Below are positions 17,271 through 25,022 of a stretch of DNA of 41,827 bases, one piece after another; position 1 is the stretch's first letter, and every line of letters begins with the position of its first letter. Position numbers and translations under genes: made by a program. Origin of the DNA: Saprospiraceae bacterium (GTDB lineage: Bacteria > Bacteroidota > Bacteroidia > Chitinophagales > Saprospiraceae); assembly GCA_020629255.1 (NCBI GenBank), contig JAHDDR010000011.1:1-41827 (forward strand), read 5' to 3'. The notes beneath the pieces are model-generated. The model made no database searches. It was not told the DNA's origin and saw nothing but the letters and a program-made list of their open reading frames with translations.

Positions 17271-18185
17271 ATGTCGGTTCAAATTACAAATTTGACGAAA
17301 GAATATGGAACAAGAAAGGCTTTGGATGGTATTTCGTTCGAAGCCCAAAGTGGGCAAGTGACCGGTTTTTTGGGCCCCAATGGTGCCGGAAAAACGACCA
17401 CGATGAAAATACTCTCTTGTTTCATCCAACAAGATGGAGGTGAAGCGGAGGTCTGTGGTTTCAACACCCGAAAAAACCCCGAACAAGTCAAAAAAAGTAT
17501 TGGATATTTGCCCGAGCATAATCCTTTATATAAGGATATGTATGTGAAAGAATACTTACGATTTGTTGCGGGGATGTATAACTTGTCCAACAAATCAGGG
17601 AAGGTGGCAGATATGATTGAGATGACCGGTTTGGGGCGGGAACAGAATAAAAAAATCGGAGCTTTGTCCAAAGGATATAGACAAAGGGTTGGCTTGGCTC
17701 AAGCCTTGATCCACGATCCCGAAGTTTTGATTTTAGATGAACCTACTTCCGGTCTCGACCCGAACCAATTAGCCGACATTCGGAATTTGATCATCAATTT
17801 AGGAAAAGAAAAGACGGTGATTTTAAGTACCCACATTATGCAAGAAGTAGAGGCGGTTTGTGATAAAGTGGTCATTATTAATGAAGGGAACATTGTGGCC
17901 AACGGTAGTTTAACAGATTTGAAGGAACGAGCTACCGGAAAAGGTATACATATAACAGTAGGTTTTGGTGATGATGTTCCATTTGATGAAAAATTTAATA
18001 AAGAGGGAGTGACATCCATTAAAAAAGGACAAGCACTGAACGAATGGATTGTTACGACCCATTCCGATATTGATGTAAGACCTGATATTTTTAATTTTGC
18101 CGTAGAGCAAAAAATTACCTTGTTAGAACTGTCTAGGAAAACCTACGAAGTAGAAGATGTTTTCCGATTATTAACGAATGATTAA
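17271..18185 (+). CDS. gldA: GldA, ABC-transporter ATPase of the gliding system
   Basis: A 304-residue ABC ATPase. Walker A 'GPNGAGKT' at 35-42, signature 'LSKGYRQR' at ~132-139 (in place of LSGGQ, as usual in this family), Walker B 'VLILDEP' at 152-158, and H-loop histidine in 'ILSTHIMQEVEA'. The C-terminal ~80 residues are a non-catalytic extension. With GldF and GldG it forms a putative ABC transporter needed for gliding in Flavobacterium johnsoniae, although its substrate is unknown and some gliding relatives lack it. The assignment rests on family resemblance plus linkage to gldF and gldG just downstream. It overlaps, or lies within 5 bp of, the next gene depending on that gene's start. 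Confidence 0.9.
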   Translation: MSVQITNLTKEYGTRKALDGISFEAQSGQVTGFLGPNGAGKTTTMKILSCFIQQDGGEAEVCGFNTRKNPEQVKKSIGYLPEHNPLYKDMYVKEYLRFVAGMYNLSNKSGKVADMIEMTGLGREQNKKIGALSKGYRQRVGLAQALIHDPEVLILDEPTSGLDPNQLADIRNLIINLGKEKTVILSTHIMQEVEAVCDKVVIINEGNIVANGSLTDLKERATGKGIHITVGFGDDVPFDEKFNKEGVTSIKKGQALNEWIVTTHSDIDVRPDIFNFAVEQKITLLELSRKTYEVEDVFRLLTND

Positions 18186-18189
18186 ATGT

Positions 18190-18843
18190 ATGAAACATAT
18201 TTATCTTTTATTTTTTTTATGGATGCTTCCTTTTACGTTATTGGCTCAAGATAAATTGAATAATGCATTTCGATTTACCAATGGGATTTATCAAAATTAT
18301 GAAGAATTCAAAAAAAATAAACCGTCTATTTTTTGGAATGACGTCACCTCCGATTTAATTGTGATGGAACCGATCCATAAAGCGAAAATGGGGAATTTAA
18401 AATGGGAGGAAAAAGAATCATCCATTGCATTAGAAAATATTTGGGGTTTCTGCGTAAATGGAATTCCCTATATAAAAGTAGATGATGGAAAAGAATCGGA
18501 ATGGAAAAGTTTTGCGGGAATGCAATTAAGAGGAAAAATCTGTTATTATGAATTTGAATTTACAGAAAAAGAAGAAGTGGAAGTTTCGGCTTATAACCCA
18601 TTAACCAAAAAACCATTCAGAACCGGAAAAGTAGTACAGGAAAAAATAATTCCAAAAAAGATAATGATGGATTTCCAAACCGGAAAAACAGAAATATATA
18701 CACTGGAGAAAGTGAAAGAATGGATTGCGTCCGATGAGGAATTGTTGAAAACATTCGAAACAACCGAAGAAATAAAACGAAGGGAAAAATTATTTAAATT
18801 CCTTCAAATATTTAATGATCGAAATCCGATACAAATTAATTAG
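18190..18843 (+). CDS. Unknown exported protein inside the gldA-gldF-gldG cluster
   Basis: Not recognised. About 217 residues starting at ATG 18190 with signal peptide 'MKHIYLLFFLWMLPFTLLAQ'; the track's ATG at 18178 would add MIKC and overlap gldA by 8 bp. The mature part is charged and beta-rich: 'RFTNGIYQNYEEFKKNKPS' near the N-terminus, a central 'WGFCVNGIPYIKVDDG', and a lysine/glutamate-rich helical C-terminus. This looks like a small periplasmic or outer-membrane-associated protein. It ends 9 bp before gldF and is surely in the same transcript. A role with the GldAFG transporter is inferred only from position. Confidence 0.8.
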   Translation: MKHIYLLFFLWMLPFTLLAQDKLNNAFRFTNGIYQNYEEFKKNKPSIFWNDVTSDLIVMEPIHKAKMGNLKWEEKESSIALENIWGFCVNGIPYIKVDDGKESEWKSFAGMQLRGKICYYEFEFTEKEEVEVSAYNPLTKKPFRTGKVVQEKIIPKKIMMDFQTGKTEIYTLEKVKEWIASDEELLKTFETTEEIKRREKLFKFLQIFNDRNPIQIN

Positions 18844-18852
18844 GAGTATATT

Positions 18853-19581
18853 ATGGTAGAAATACTCAAAAAAGAATTGAATATGTTTTTTAGCTCCTTG
18901 ACAGCCTATATTGTTATCGGAGCTTTTCTTGTCGTGATGGGTTTGTTCATGTGGGTCTTTCCGGATTATTCTGTATTGGAATATTGTTATGCCACACTCG
19001 AACAATTGTTCCAAATGTCTCCTTGGATTTTTGTCTTTTTAATTCCAGCAATTACAATGCGTTCTCTAGCAGAAGAAAAACAAACCGGAACCATCGAATT
19101 CTTAATTACAAAACCCGTAAAATTAATGCACATTATTTTCGGGAAATATTTGGCGGCAGTCCTATTAATTATTTTTGCTTTGTTACCCACCCTCATTTAT
19201 TTTTATACCGTTTATGAGTTGGGATCACCCAAGGGGAATTTAGACTCAGGAGCAGTTTGGGGTTCTTATTTAGGATTAATTTTATTGGGAGCATCTTATG
19301 CCTCAATAGGCTTGTTTGCTTCCTCGTTAACGAACAATCAAATTGTTGCTTTTATGTTGGCGGCTTTTTTATGTTTCTTTTTTCATTGGGGATTTTTCTA
19401 TTTGAGCAAATTGCCTGTTTTCTTAGGAGCAACAGATAATTTTATTCAAATGCTAGGAATAGATTATCATTATAATTCGATAAGTAGAGGCGTAATAGAT
19501 TCGAGGGATGTAATTTATTTTTTGAGTTTTATCGGTTTTTTTCTAGGGCTCACATTTTTGAAATTAAAGGCACGTAAATAA
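18853..19581 (+). CDS. gldF: GldF, ABC-transporter permease of the gliding system
   Basis: A 242-residue integral membrane protein with about six hydrophobic segments (~18-38, 55-75, 100-125, 140-160, 165-190, 215-238). The loop 'PAITMRSLAEEKQTGTIEFL' (residues ~66-85) is characteristic of ABC-2 type permeases of the GldF/NosY kind. It probably forms the membrane channel with GldG and is powered by GldA. It lies 9 bp after the unknown gene and 21 bp before gldG. Confidence 0.92.
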   Translation: MVEILKKELNMFFSSLTAYIVIGAFLVVMGLFMWVFPDYSVLEYCYATLEQLFQMSPWIFVFLIPAITMRSLAEEKQTGTIEFLITKPVKLMHIIFGKYLAAVLLIIFALLPTLIYFYTVYELGSPKGNLDSGAVWGSYLGLILLGASYASIGLFASSLTNNQIVAFMLAAFLCFFFHWGFFYLSKLPVFLGATDNFIQMLGIDYHYNSISRGVIDSRDVIYFLSFIGFFLGLTFLKLKARK

Positions 19582-19602
19582 ATTAAATTTTTATTCTTTT
19601 TT

Positions 19603-21276
19603 ATGGATATAAAATACATCATCGGATTAATAGTAGGAGTAATTTCCATTAATTTTTTAGGGCAACAATTTTATACCACCATTGATTTGACAGAGGATCA
19701 AAGATATACTTTGTCGGCTCCCATTTCTGATATGTTGAATCATTTGGAAAATGATGTGACCATTCGAGTTTTCCTAACCGCCGATTTTTTACCCGCCGAT
19801 TATAAATTATTTAAAAAAAGTATTTCCGAAAAATTAGACGATTTTGAAAACGAATCATCAAGAATAAATTATTTTTTCGAAGACCCCAATAAAGGAGATA
19901 TAGAAACCATCCGACAAAGAGGAATGGCATTGCGTAAAATGGGTGTGAATCCGGTGCGGGTAGGAAAAGACCAACAAGGAAAAGATGTGTATGTTTTTCC
20001 GGCCGCTGTTTTTGAAGGAAAAGATACCGTTGTCGTGAATTTAATGGATAATGATATTCCAGGAGCAGATGAAAAAACAGTCATCACAAATTCCATTGGA
20101 TTATTGGAATATAATTTAGCCAAAGGCGTACAGATGGCATCTGGAAAAATAGGCGGTGTTGTTGCCTTTACCGAAGGACGGGGAGAACTTTCGGCAGGCG
20201 AAATATCCGATTTGGATCGGAGCTTGCGTCAAAGTGGTTATGCCGTGGGTCGACTCCCCTGGGATAACATCGAAGTCTTTGACCCTAAAATAGATGTAGT
20301 GGTCATAGCCAAACCCCAAAAAACATTTTCCGAAAAAGATAAATTTATTTTGGATCAATACATCATGCAAGGCGGTAAAGTAATATGGTTGATTGATCGC
20401 CTAACGGCGAGCTTGGATTCCATGATGCAACGCCAAGTATATACACCTTATGATTATCCCTTAGGAATCGAAGACCAATTGTTTAAATATGGCTTTCGAA
20501 TCCAACCCAATATTATTATGGATATGGAATGTACCCAAATTAAATTAGTGGATGGTACGATGGGTAATGCAGCACAAATGAATGTGTACCCCTGGTATTT
20601 TCATCCGGCGGTGAGACCTTTTTCCGACAATCCCATTGTTAAAAATCTGGATCGGGTGAATTTGCGTTTTGCCAGTGTCATTGATACGATTGCCACAAAA
20701 AAAACACAAACACAAAAAACAATTTTATTACAGACCTCCGATAAATCCATGTTGAAATTTTCTCCCGTAGAATTAAATTTTGAAATATTACGGGTAGAAC
20801 CCGATCCACAATATTTTAATAAAGGCAATTTACCCGTCGCCGTTTTATCCGAAGGAGAATTTACTTCGGCTTTTGAATACACAGCTACAAGCGAAATGAA
20901 ATCCTTAATGGAAAAAAGAAATATGGAAGTCATGACGCGATCCGTCCCAACAAAAATGTTGGTAGTCGGAGATGGAGACATTGCCCGAAATGATTTTGAT
21001 CCCGCCACAGGTAATATACGTTCCCTGGGTTTTGACAGAGTATCCGGATATACTTTTGCCAATAAAGAATTCCTGATGAATGCCATAGAATATATGTTGG
21101 ATGATGGCGGTATCATCCAATCCAAAAATCGGGAAGTAAAACTAAATCTTTTGGATTGTACTCGAGCCAAAGCAGAAAAATCCTATTGGCAATTCTTAAA
21201 TATTATACTGCCACTTTTATTCCTCGCTGGCTTTGGTGCCTTGTATTATTTTATTCGGAAAAGGAGGTTCGGATAA
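19603..21276 (+). CDS. gldG: GldG, gliding-associated ABC-transporter component
   Basis: A 557-residue protein with one N-terminal membrane segment (~5-22) and one near the C-terminus ('FLNIILPLLFLAGFGALYY'), holding a large extracytoplasmic domain between them. The motif 'TIDLTEDQRYTLSAP' after the first membrane segment and 'GGVVAFTEGRGEL' mid-protein are typical of the GldG/ABC-type uncharacterised transport family. Length fits known GldG proteins. It ends the gldA-orf-gldF-gldG cluster, and a decayed insertion-sequence region follows it. Confidence 0.93.
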   Translation: MDIKYIIGLIVGVISINFLGQQFYTTIDLTEDQRYTLSAPISDMLNHLENDVTIRVFLTADFLPADYKLFKKSISEKLDDFENESSRINYFFEDPNKGDIETIRQRGMALRKMGVNPVRVGKDQQGKDVYVFPAAVFEGKDTVVVNLMDNDIPGADEKTVITNSIGLLEYNLAKGVQMASGKIGGVVAFTEGRGELSAGEISDLDRSLRQSGYAVGRLPWDNIEVFDPKIDVVVIAKPQKTFSEKDKFILDQYIMQGGKVIWLIDRLTASLDSMMQRQVYTPYDYPLGIEDQLFKYGFRIQPNIIMDMECTQIKLVDGTMGNAAQMNVYPWYFHPAVRPFSDNPIVKNLDRVNLRFASVIDTIATKKTQTQKTILLQTSDKSMLKFSPVELNFEILRVEPDPQYFNKGNLPVAVLSEGEFTSAFEYTATSEMKSLMEKRNMEVMTRSVPTKMLVVGDGDIARNDFDPATGNIRSLGFDRVSGYTFANKEFLMNAIEYMLDDGGIIQSKNREVKLNLLDCTRAKAEKSYWQFLNIILPLLFLAGFGALYYFIRKRRFG

Positions 21277-21285
21277 AAGGTGTAA

Positions 21286-21440
21286 TCAAAAATTACCGCC
21301 CTCCAATATTCGAATAAAATCTTTGATTTCATTAATTCTATTGTTGAAGTATGTAATGATAAGGAACAAACCCAATAAAATGGATGAAATAATAAATCCA
21401 ATCGTTTTCCACCACGGTTTCCTTATTTTGAATTTGATTT
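21286..21440 (-). pseudogene. Possible C-terminal remnant of a small membrane protein
   Basis: Directly downstream of the truncated transposase, in another frame, the minus strand encodes 'IRKPWWKTIGFIISSILLGL' followed by more hydrophobic residues and a short charged tail, ending at TGA 21288-21286, about 10 bp past gldG. One clear transmembrane helix with a basic start looks like real protein sequence, but no start codon or 5' part survives on this side of the IS fragment. It could be the tail of a host gene cut by the IS. Weak evidence. Confidence 0.35.
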
Positions 21441-22067
21441 TCGTACTGCGAGCAGATTTATCTGCTCAAGTTCTTTGTAATAATCTTCTATTTCATAATC
21501 TGTGTAGGCACTATCGGCAAAGAGTTCACTACCTGGAGGCAAATCGATATTCATGCTTTTGAAAGCTGTGATGTCGTGATATGATCCCGCACAGATGAAG
21601 TACTCCACAGGAATACCTTCAGCAGTGGTTATGACCTGAACTTTGAAACCATAGAAGTATTCGCGTTTGGAAGTGTTTTTACCCCTATATGCTTCATGAT
21701 CAAGTAGTTTGCATCTGGGAATACGGATGTTCTTACATACCGCCACAGGAAAAGAATCGATAAGGTATTGACTTTCCGTATTCAATTCCTTCAAGGTCTG
21801 ACCCAGTGTGAAAAACAGATTTGAAATAGAGGGGGCAAGCCGGTGTAGGTGTCGGTTGTAATTGGATTTATGCGGAAATTCAAAACCATGTACTTCCTTA
21901 AGGTACAACCTGCTTTTTGCATAATTACCACTAAAATACCTTGCAGCAACAAGGGCTGTGGTTATTATTTGCGCATCGCTCAACTTGCGTCTGCCACCCT
22001 CTTTTGAGTGGCATATTTTGAAATAATCGTCAACAAAACAGTAAATTGCAATCGTGAAGTCTTCCAT
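21423..22067 (-). pseudogene. IS982-family transposase, C-terminally truncated
   Basis: 214 residues matching the N-terminal two thirds of IS982-family transposases (usually about 290-300 residues). Visible features: helical N-terminus 'LSDAQIITTALVAARYFSGN', first catalytic aspartate D104 in 'YLIDSFPVAVC', the 'FYGFKVQVITT' stretch, and the second aspartate D185 in 'LFADSAYTDYE'. The protein stops after 'LLAVRKSNSK', so the region with the final catalytic glutamate is missing and the enzyme should be inactive. Confidence 0.88.
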
Positions 22068-22137
22068 TGTAAATTTTGTTTAGCGACTTTAACTTACAAT
22101 TTTTGGGAGACTTCATTTTATTTATCGCAACTTGGGT
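21426..22137 (-). mobile_element. 3'-truncated IS982-family insertion sequence
   Basis: The transposase-start end seems intact: on the minus strand the element opens with ACCCAAGTTGCGATAAATAA at 22137, about 70 bp before the ATG, in the style of IS982 terminal repeats. The opposite end with its inverted repeat is gone, since homology stops near 21426, leaving ~0.71 kb of an expected ~1 kb. A target duplication cannot be checked. Flanking genes on both sides look broken, which fits an insertion followed by an IS-adjacent deletion. Confidence 0.7.
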
Positions 22138-22704
22138 TATTTAGTCTGTTGAGTTCATCGTTCGGATGCGCAATGATTGCAAAGAAAGCCTATGGTGTTA
22201 CAAAACCAAAAGTAGAAAATGCTAAATCATTAAAATTGTTTCTTACAAAAAAAGAAATAGATGTAACGAATGTTTATACTGTTGATTTTGAAAATTATAA
22301 ACCCTCCCTTAATTTGATAAACGGTCAAATACCTGAAGTTCTCATCTTTGACAGGGATGGGGTATTTATACCGTATGGTAATGAACAAGCTTGCAATGCC
22401 CATGCCTTTTCATTTGTTGAAAATCTGGATTCTTCTATAAAATATGCAACAAATGATTCTATACAATTAGATGATGCTTTTACATGATTTGGAAGGGAAT
22501 CGATTCGTGGGCGAAAAGGGAAATGAAGATTTCCATGTATTTATTTACTGGGCAAAATTTACAGGAAAACTAAATGATGATCATGTGAAAGTTTGGGGAA
22601 AACAGGCTTTGGAAAATAAGAAATCCAATATAAAAGTGTATAAAGTGAATATGGATTTTCAAGAACATTGGGGCGAAGAAAACTTGAAGAAAATCAATAT
22701 ATAG
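22138..22704 (+). pseudogene. Lipoprotein gene, 5'-truncated by the IS and frameshifted
   Basis: The track lists two ORFs (22008-22487 and 22471-22704), but they read as one broken gene. Just after the IS end the frame encodes 'LFSLLSSSFGCAMIAKK', the second half of a lipoprotein signal with its lipobox, so the start was lost to the IS; the residues before it in the track are IS sequence. The frame continues 'KPSLNLINGQIPEVLIFDRD' and stops at 22487, while the next frame overlaps and carries on naturally with 'LLHDLEGNRFVGEKGNEDFH'. A one-base indel near 22465-22475 would join them. The family is not recognised; the middle is vaguely thioredoxin-fold-like. Almost certainly non-functional. Confidence 0.7.
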
Positions 22705-22706
22705 AA

Positions 22707-23558
22707 TCAAGCTGTTTCTAATATTTCAAGATATTGTGAAGGTTCCGGCCTTACTCGATAATTATCAGTAAGGTCGGCATATCTAATTATGCCATTTTTA
22801 TCTGTAACAACTAAGGTAGGGTAGACATTATCCGAATCGTATCCTAGTATTTCCATGCCAATAGGAGTTCCATAAGCATCGAAAAGACCAAGCTGTTTAG
22901 CAGATCTGAGATCTTCATCCATCAAGAAAATGGCGGGAATGTCGAATTTGTTAGCCAATTTTTGAGTGTGTTTTTGGGATTGTGGGCTGATGAAAATTAA
23001 ATAAGCCCCTTTTTCTTCAATACTTTTATATTCTTTTACCAACTCCTTGATTTGAGCCGTACAGAAGGGACACCAATTTCCCCGATAAAAAAGAAGAATA
23101 GCAGGGCGATCCATGTAATCGGAAAATGAGACCGTTTGCCCATCTAGCATAGTAAATGAAGCATCGGGTAATTTTTTGCCCACCTGGATTTTGGAATGAT
23201 CCCGTTGTCCGAAATCTGTTGACCAATATGTATAAAGCAGCCAACCGATGAAGCCTAAAACTCCTATGGTTAAGGATGGTAAATGCAAAGATTGGAAATT
23301 GAAATATAGATTTCCAAGCAAACCAATTAAGGAAGATAAGGTGAGGGCAGCCATGTTTTTACTCGTCCGAGGTACATGATTGACATAAATCAACCCAAAA
23401 TAGAAAAAGGCAGTACAAAGGATAATTAAATTGCAAAAACCCACTTCAATATTAATCCGCTCGTAGATTTGGAATAAGGTATATATTACACCGAGTACTA
23501 CAAATGCAACATATAAACTAACAAATATTGATTTCAGACGCTCCATCACTATATTCAA
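22707..23558 (-). CDS. Membrane-anchored peroxiredoxin/thioredoxin-like protein
   Basis: 283 residues. The N-terminal ~112 residues contain four hydrophobic membrane segments. The rest is an AhpC/TSA (redoxin) domain: 'VGKKLPDASFTMLDGQTVSF' is the usual opening, and the active site is 'LFYRGNWCPFCTAQIKEL' with C163 and C166, a CxxC arrangement. 'ISPQSQKHTQKLANKF' and 'YPTLVVTDKNGIIRYADL' complete the fold. It could reduce peroxides or act as a thiol oxidoreductase at the membrane; which side of the membrane the domain faces is not decided here. A TACTTTTG box lies 19 bp upstream. The stop is 2 bp from the end of the broken gene opposite. Confidence 0.87.
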   Translation of the reverse strand: MNIVMERLKSIFVSLYVAFVVLGVIYTLFQIYERINIEVGFCNLIILCTAFFYFGLIYVNHVPRTSKNMAALTLSSLIGLLGNLYFNFQSLHLPSLTIGVLGFIGWLLYTYWSTDFGQRDHSKIQVGKKLPDASFTMLDGQTVSFSDYMDRPAILLFYRGNWCPFCTAQIKELVKEYKSIEEKGAYLIFISPQSQKHTQKLANKFDIPAIFLMDEDLRSAKQLGLFDAYGTPIGMEILGYDSDNVYPTLVVTDKNGIIRYADLTDNYRVRPEPSQYLEILETA

Positions 23559-23577
23559 CCCAATTTATGAATTTCCC

Positions 23578-23585
23578 CAAAAGTA
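23578..23585 (-). promoter_or_regulatory. -7 box TACTTTTG upstream of the peroxiredoxin-like gene
   Basis: Exact TAnnTTTG match on the minus strand, ending 19 bp before the ATG. No TTG at standard -33 spacing was found. Confidence 0.4.
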
Positions 23586-23648
23586 AAACAAAAGAATAAA
23601 AAAGAGCCATTCAGCAATTATTATTTAATCTGCCGTTGTAAAGAACAA

Positions 23649-23680
23649 AACCGGATGCCATTTTGAAATGACATCCGGTT
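23649..23680 (-). terminator. Terminator of the lysine-rich repeat protein gene
   Basis: The hairpin AACCGGATGTCATTTC/AAAATGGCATCCGGTT (minus strand, one mismatch, about 15-bp stem, very small loop) is followed by TTTGTTCTTT. It lies 24 bp after the stop of the 23704-24480 gene and separates it from the peroxiredoxin-like gene. Confidence 0.75.
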
Positions 23681-23703
23681 GTATCTCCGAAAGAGGAAAG
23701 ATT

Positions 23704-24480
23704 TTATTTATGATCTTTTATTTTGCTCTTCCCCTTGGCTTTTTCAGCTTTGTCCAAACCTTTCGCTTTGGCCTTTTCGGCTTTGTCCAAGCCTTTTTTG
23801 CTCGCTTTTTCGGCTTGCTCTATCTTCTTCTTGATCTTATCATCAGCATTTTTCTTGATTTCTTCCGCTTTTTTCATATTCCCTTTAGGATCTTTTATGT
23901 CACGGATTTCATCTTTCCCTTTGGTAGAACCTTCTAATGTAGGTCTTGTATCTGGTTTGCCTTCCAATTGTTTAACACCACCTTTTACAGGTTTGCCATC
24001 TAGAGTAGGCCTTGTATCCGGCTTGCCCTCTAATTGCTTCACATCTCCTCCATTCACTGGTTTACCATCTAATGTAGGTCTTGTATCTGGTTTGCCTTCC
24101 AATTGTTTGCCCTTGCCTTTACCCGGTTTAGGCGTATTTTTAATGGTGGCCAATTCCGCCTTTTGAGTATTCATTTTGGTTTCGAAAGCAGCAATTTGAG
24201 CTTCTTTCTTAGCAATTACATCGGCAGGAAGCGTACCATTTTTCTTGTGTTCGGCCAATTTGGCTTTTGCCTTCTGGATTTTCTTATCCATAGCGCTTAC
24301 CTTATTGTCTAAGCTTACAGCTTTGCCATATGCACTCTTAGGAGCTTTTTCCTCATTTTGCTTAATGGTTTCTACTGTTTTTGTAGTCTTGACAAGTTCG
24401 GTGCCAACACCTCCTTGTGCCATTATAGTTGTGCTTGTAAAGAAAAACAAAGCACAAAGAATCAATAATTTCGTTTTCAT
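23704..24480 (-). CDS. Secreted lysine-rich repeat protein, unknown function
   Basis: 258 residues, no family recognised. Signal peptide 'MKTKLLILCALFFFTSTTIM' then AQG. Residues ~55-110 are a predicted coiled coil ('AMDKKIQKAKAKLAEHKKNG', 'AKKEAQIAAFETKMN'). Next come three tandem copies of ~22-23 residues beginning 'KQLEGKPDTRPTLDGKP', then a strongly basic helical C-terminus with 'AEKAKAKGLDKAEKAKGK'. The mature protein is very basic, suggesting binding to DNA, acidic polysaccharide or the cell envelope, but that is inference. Its own terminator follows and the tiny acidic lipoprotein gene lies 54 bp upstream. Confidence 0.75.
   Translation of the reverse strand: MKTKLLILCALFFFTSTTIMAQGGVGTELVKTTKTVETIKQNEEKAPKSAYGKAVSLDNKVSAMDKKIQKAKAKLAEHKKNGTLPADVIAKKEAQIAAFETKMNTQKAELATIKNTPKPGKGKGKQLEGKPDTRPTLDGKPVNGGDVKQLEGKPDTRPTLDGKPVKGGVKQLEGKPDTRPTLEGSTKGKDEIRDIKDPKGNMKKAEEIKKNADDKIKKKIEQAEKASKKGLDKAEKAKAKGLDKAEKAKGKSKIKDHK
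23932..24112 (-). repeat. Three tandem 66-69-bp coding repeats
   Basis: Units begin at about 23934, 24000 and 24069 (spacings 66 and 69 bp), each containing 'taggtcttgtatctggtttg' with few changes. They encode the KQLEGKPDTRPTL[DE]G repeats. The high DNA similarity points to recent expansion. Confidence 0.85.
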
Positions 24481-24534
24481 ATCAAAAAGTGTTTTAATGA
24501 ACAGTTTTGTCGTTAATAATTAGTAATTGAGTGA

Positions 24535-24756
24535 TTAATCCAGTCCGTCTAAAATGTCATCCAATTCCGACTCCAGTTCATCTACTTTAGTCTCTATGGA
24601 ATCTACAACTTCTTGGCTTACTATAGGTTCTGTAACTTCTTGGCTGGTTACAGTGTCATCATTTGGTGTGGGAGTATCACCCCCACTTCCTGATGTACAA
24701 GAAAATAAACCGATGCTTATTAGTAGGGCGAATAAAATGTTGAATGAATGCTTCAT
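24535..24756 (-). CDS. Small acidic lipoprotein, unknown function
   Basis: 73 residues starting 'MKHSFNILFALLISIGLFSC', a good lipoprotein signal with C20 as the lipidated residue, followed by a low-complexity linker 'SGSGGDTPTPNDD'. The C-terminal ~35 residues are strongly acidic with heptad-like spacing ('VDSIETKVDELESELDDIL'), probably a short coiled coil. It resembles a small murein-lipoprotein-like spacer in layout only; no homology is claimed. It lies just upstream of, and co-oriented with, the very basic repeat protein; opposite charges make a physical partnership conceivable. The 266 bp upstream (24757-25022) show no gene. Confidence 0.75.
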   Translation of the reverse strand: MKHSFNILFALLISIGLFSCTSGSGGDTPTPNDDTVTSQEVTEPIVSQEVVDSIETKVDELESELDDILDGLD

Positions 24757-25022
24757 ACTAGCTTGTTTTTGTTTTGATAATAATAAGACGTTAAGTTAAG
24801 TCAAAAGGATATATAATTTGCAATACATTAGCATATATTAACAAAATCCATTATTCGTGGATAAGTAAGAAAATGTCTTTTTTCTTAAAAGAAATCACAT
24901 AAATATATTAAGGATATGAATGGGTGACTCGTCACCTAAGCCTCTAAATCCAAAAGTTTATCAATAATAAAAATCTTTCATTACCGCGATTTTAAAATAC
25001 TATTGAGTAAAGCAATGAAAGA

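Noticed and set aside
22008-22137. N-terminal part of the 159-aa ORF ('MAYFEIIVNKTVNC...')
   Set aside because: This stretch is IS982 sequence read backwards; the genuine lipoprotein reading begins only after the IS end at 22137.
23723-24166. 147-aa plus-strand repeat ORF 'GLVSGLPSNC'
   Set aside because: Shadow of the lysine-rich repeat gene, which has a signal peptide and terminator on the minus strand.
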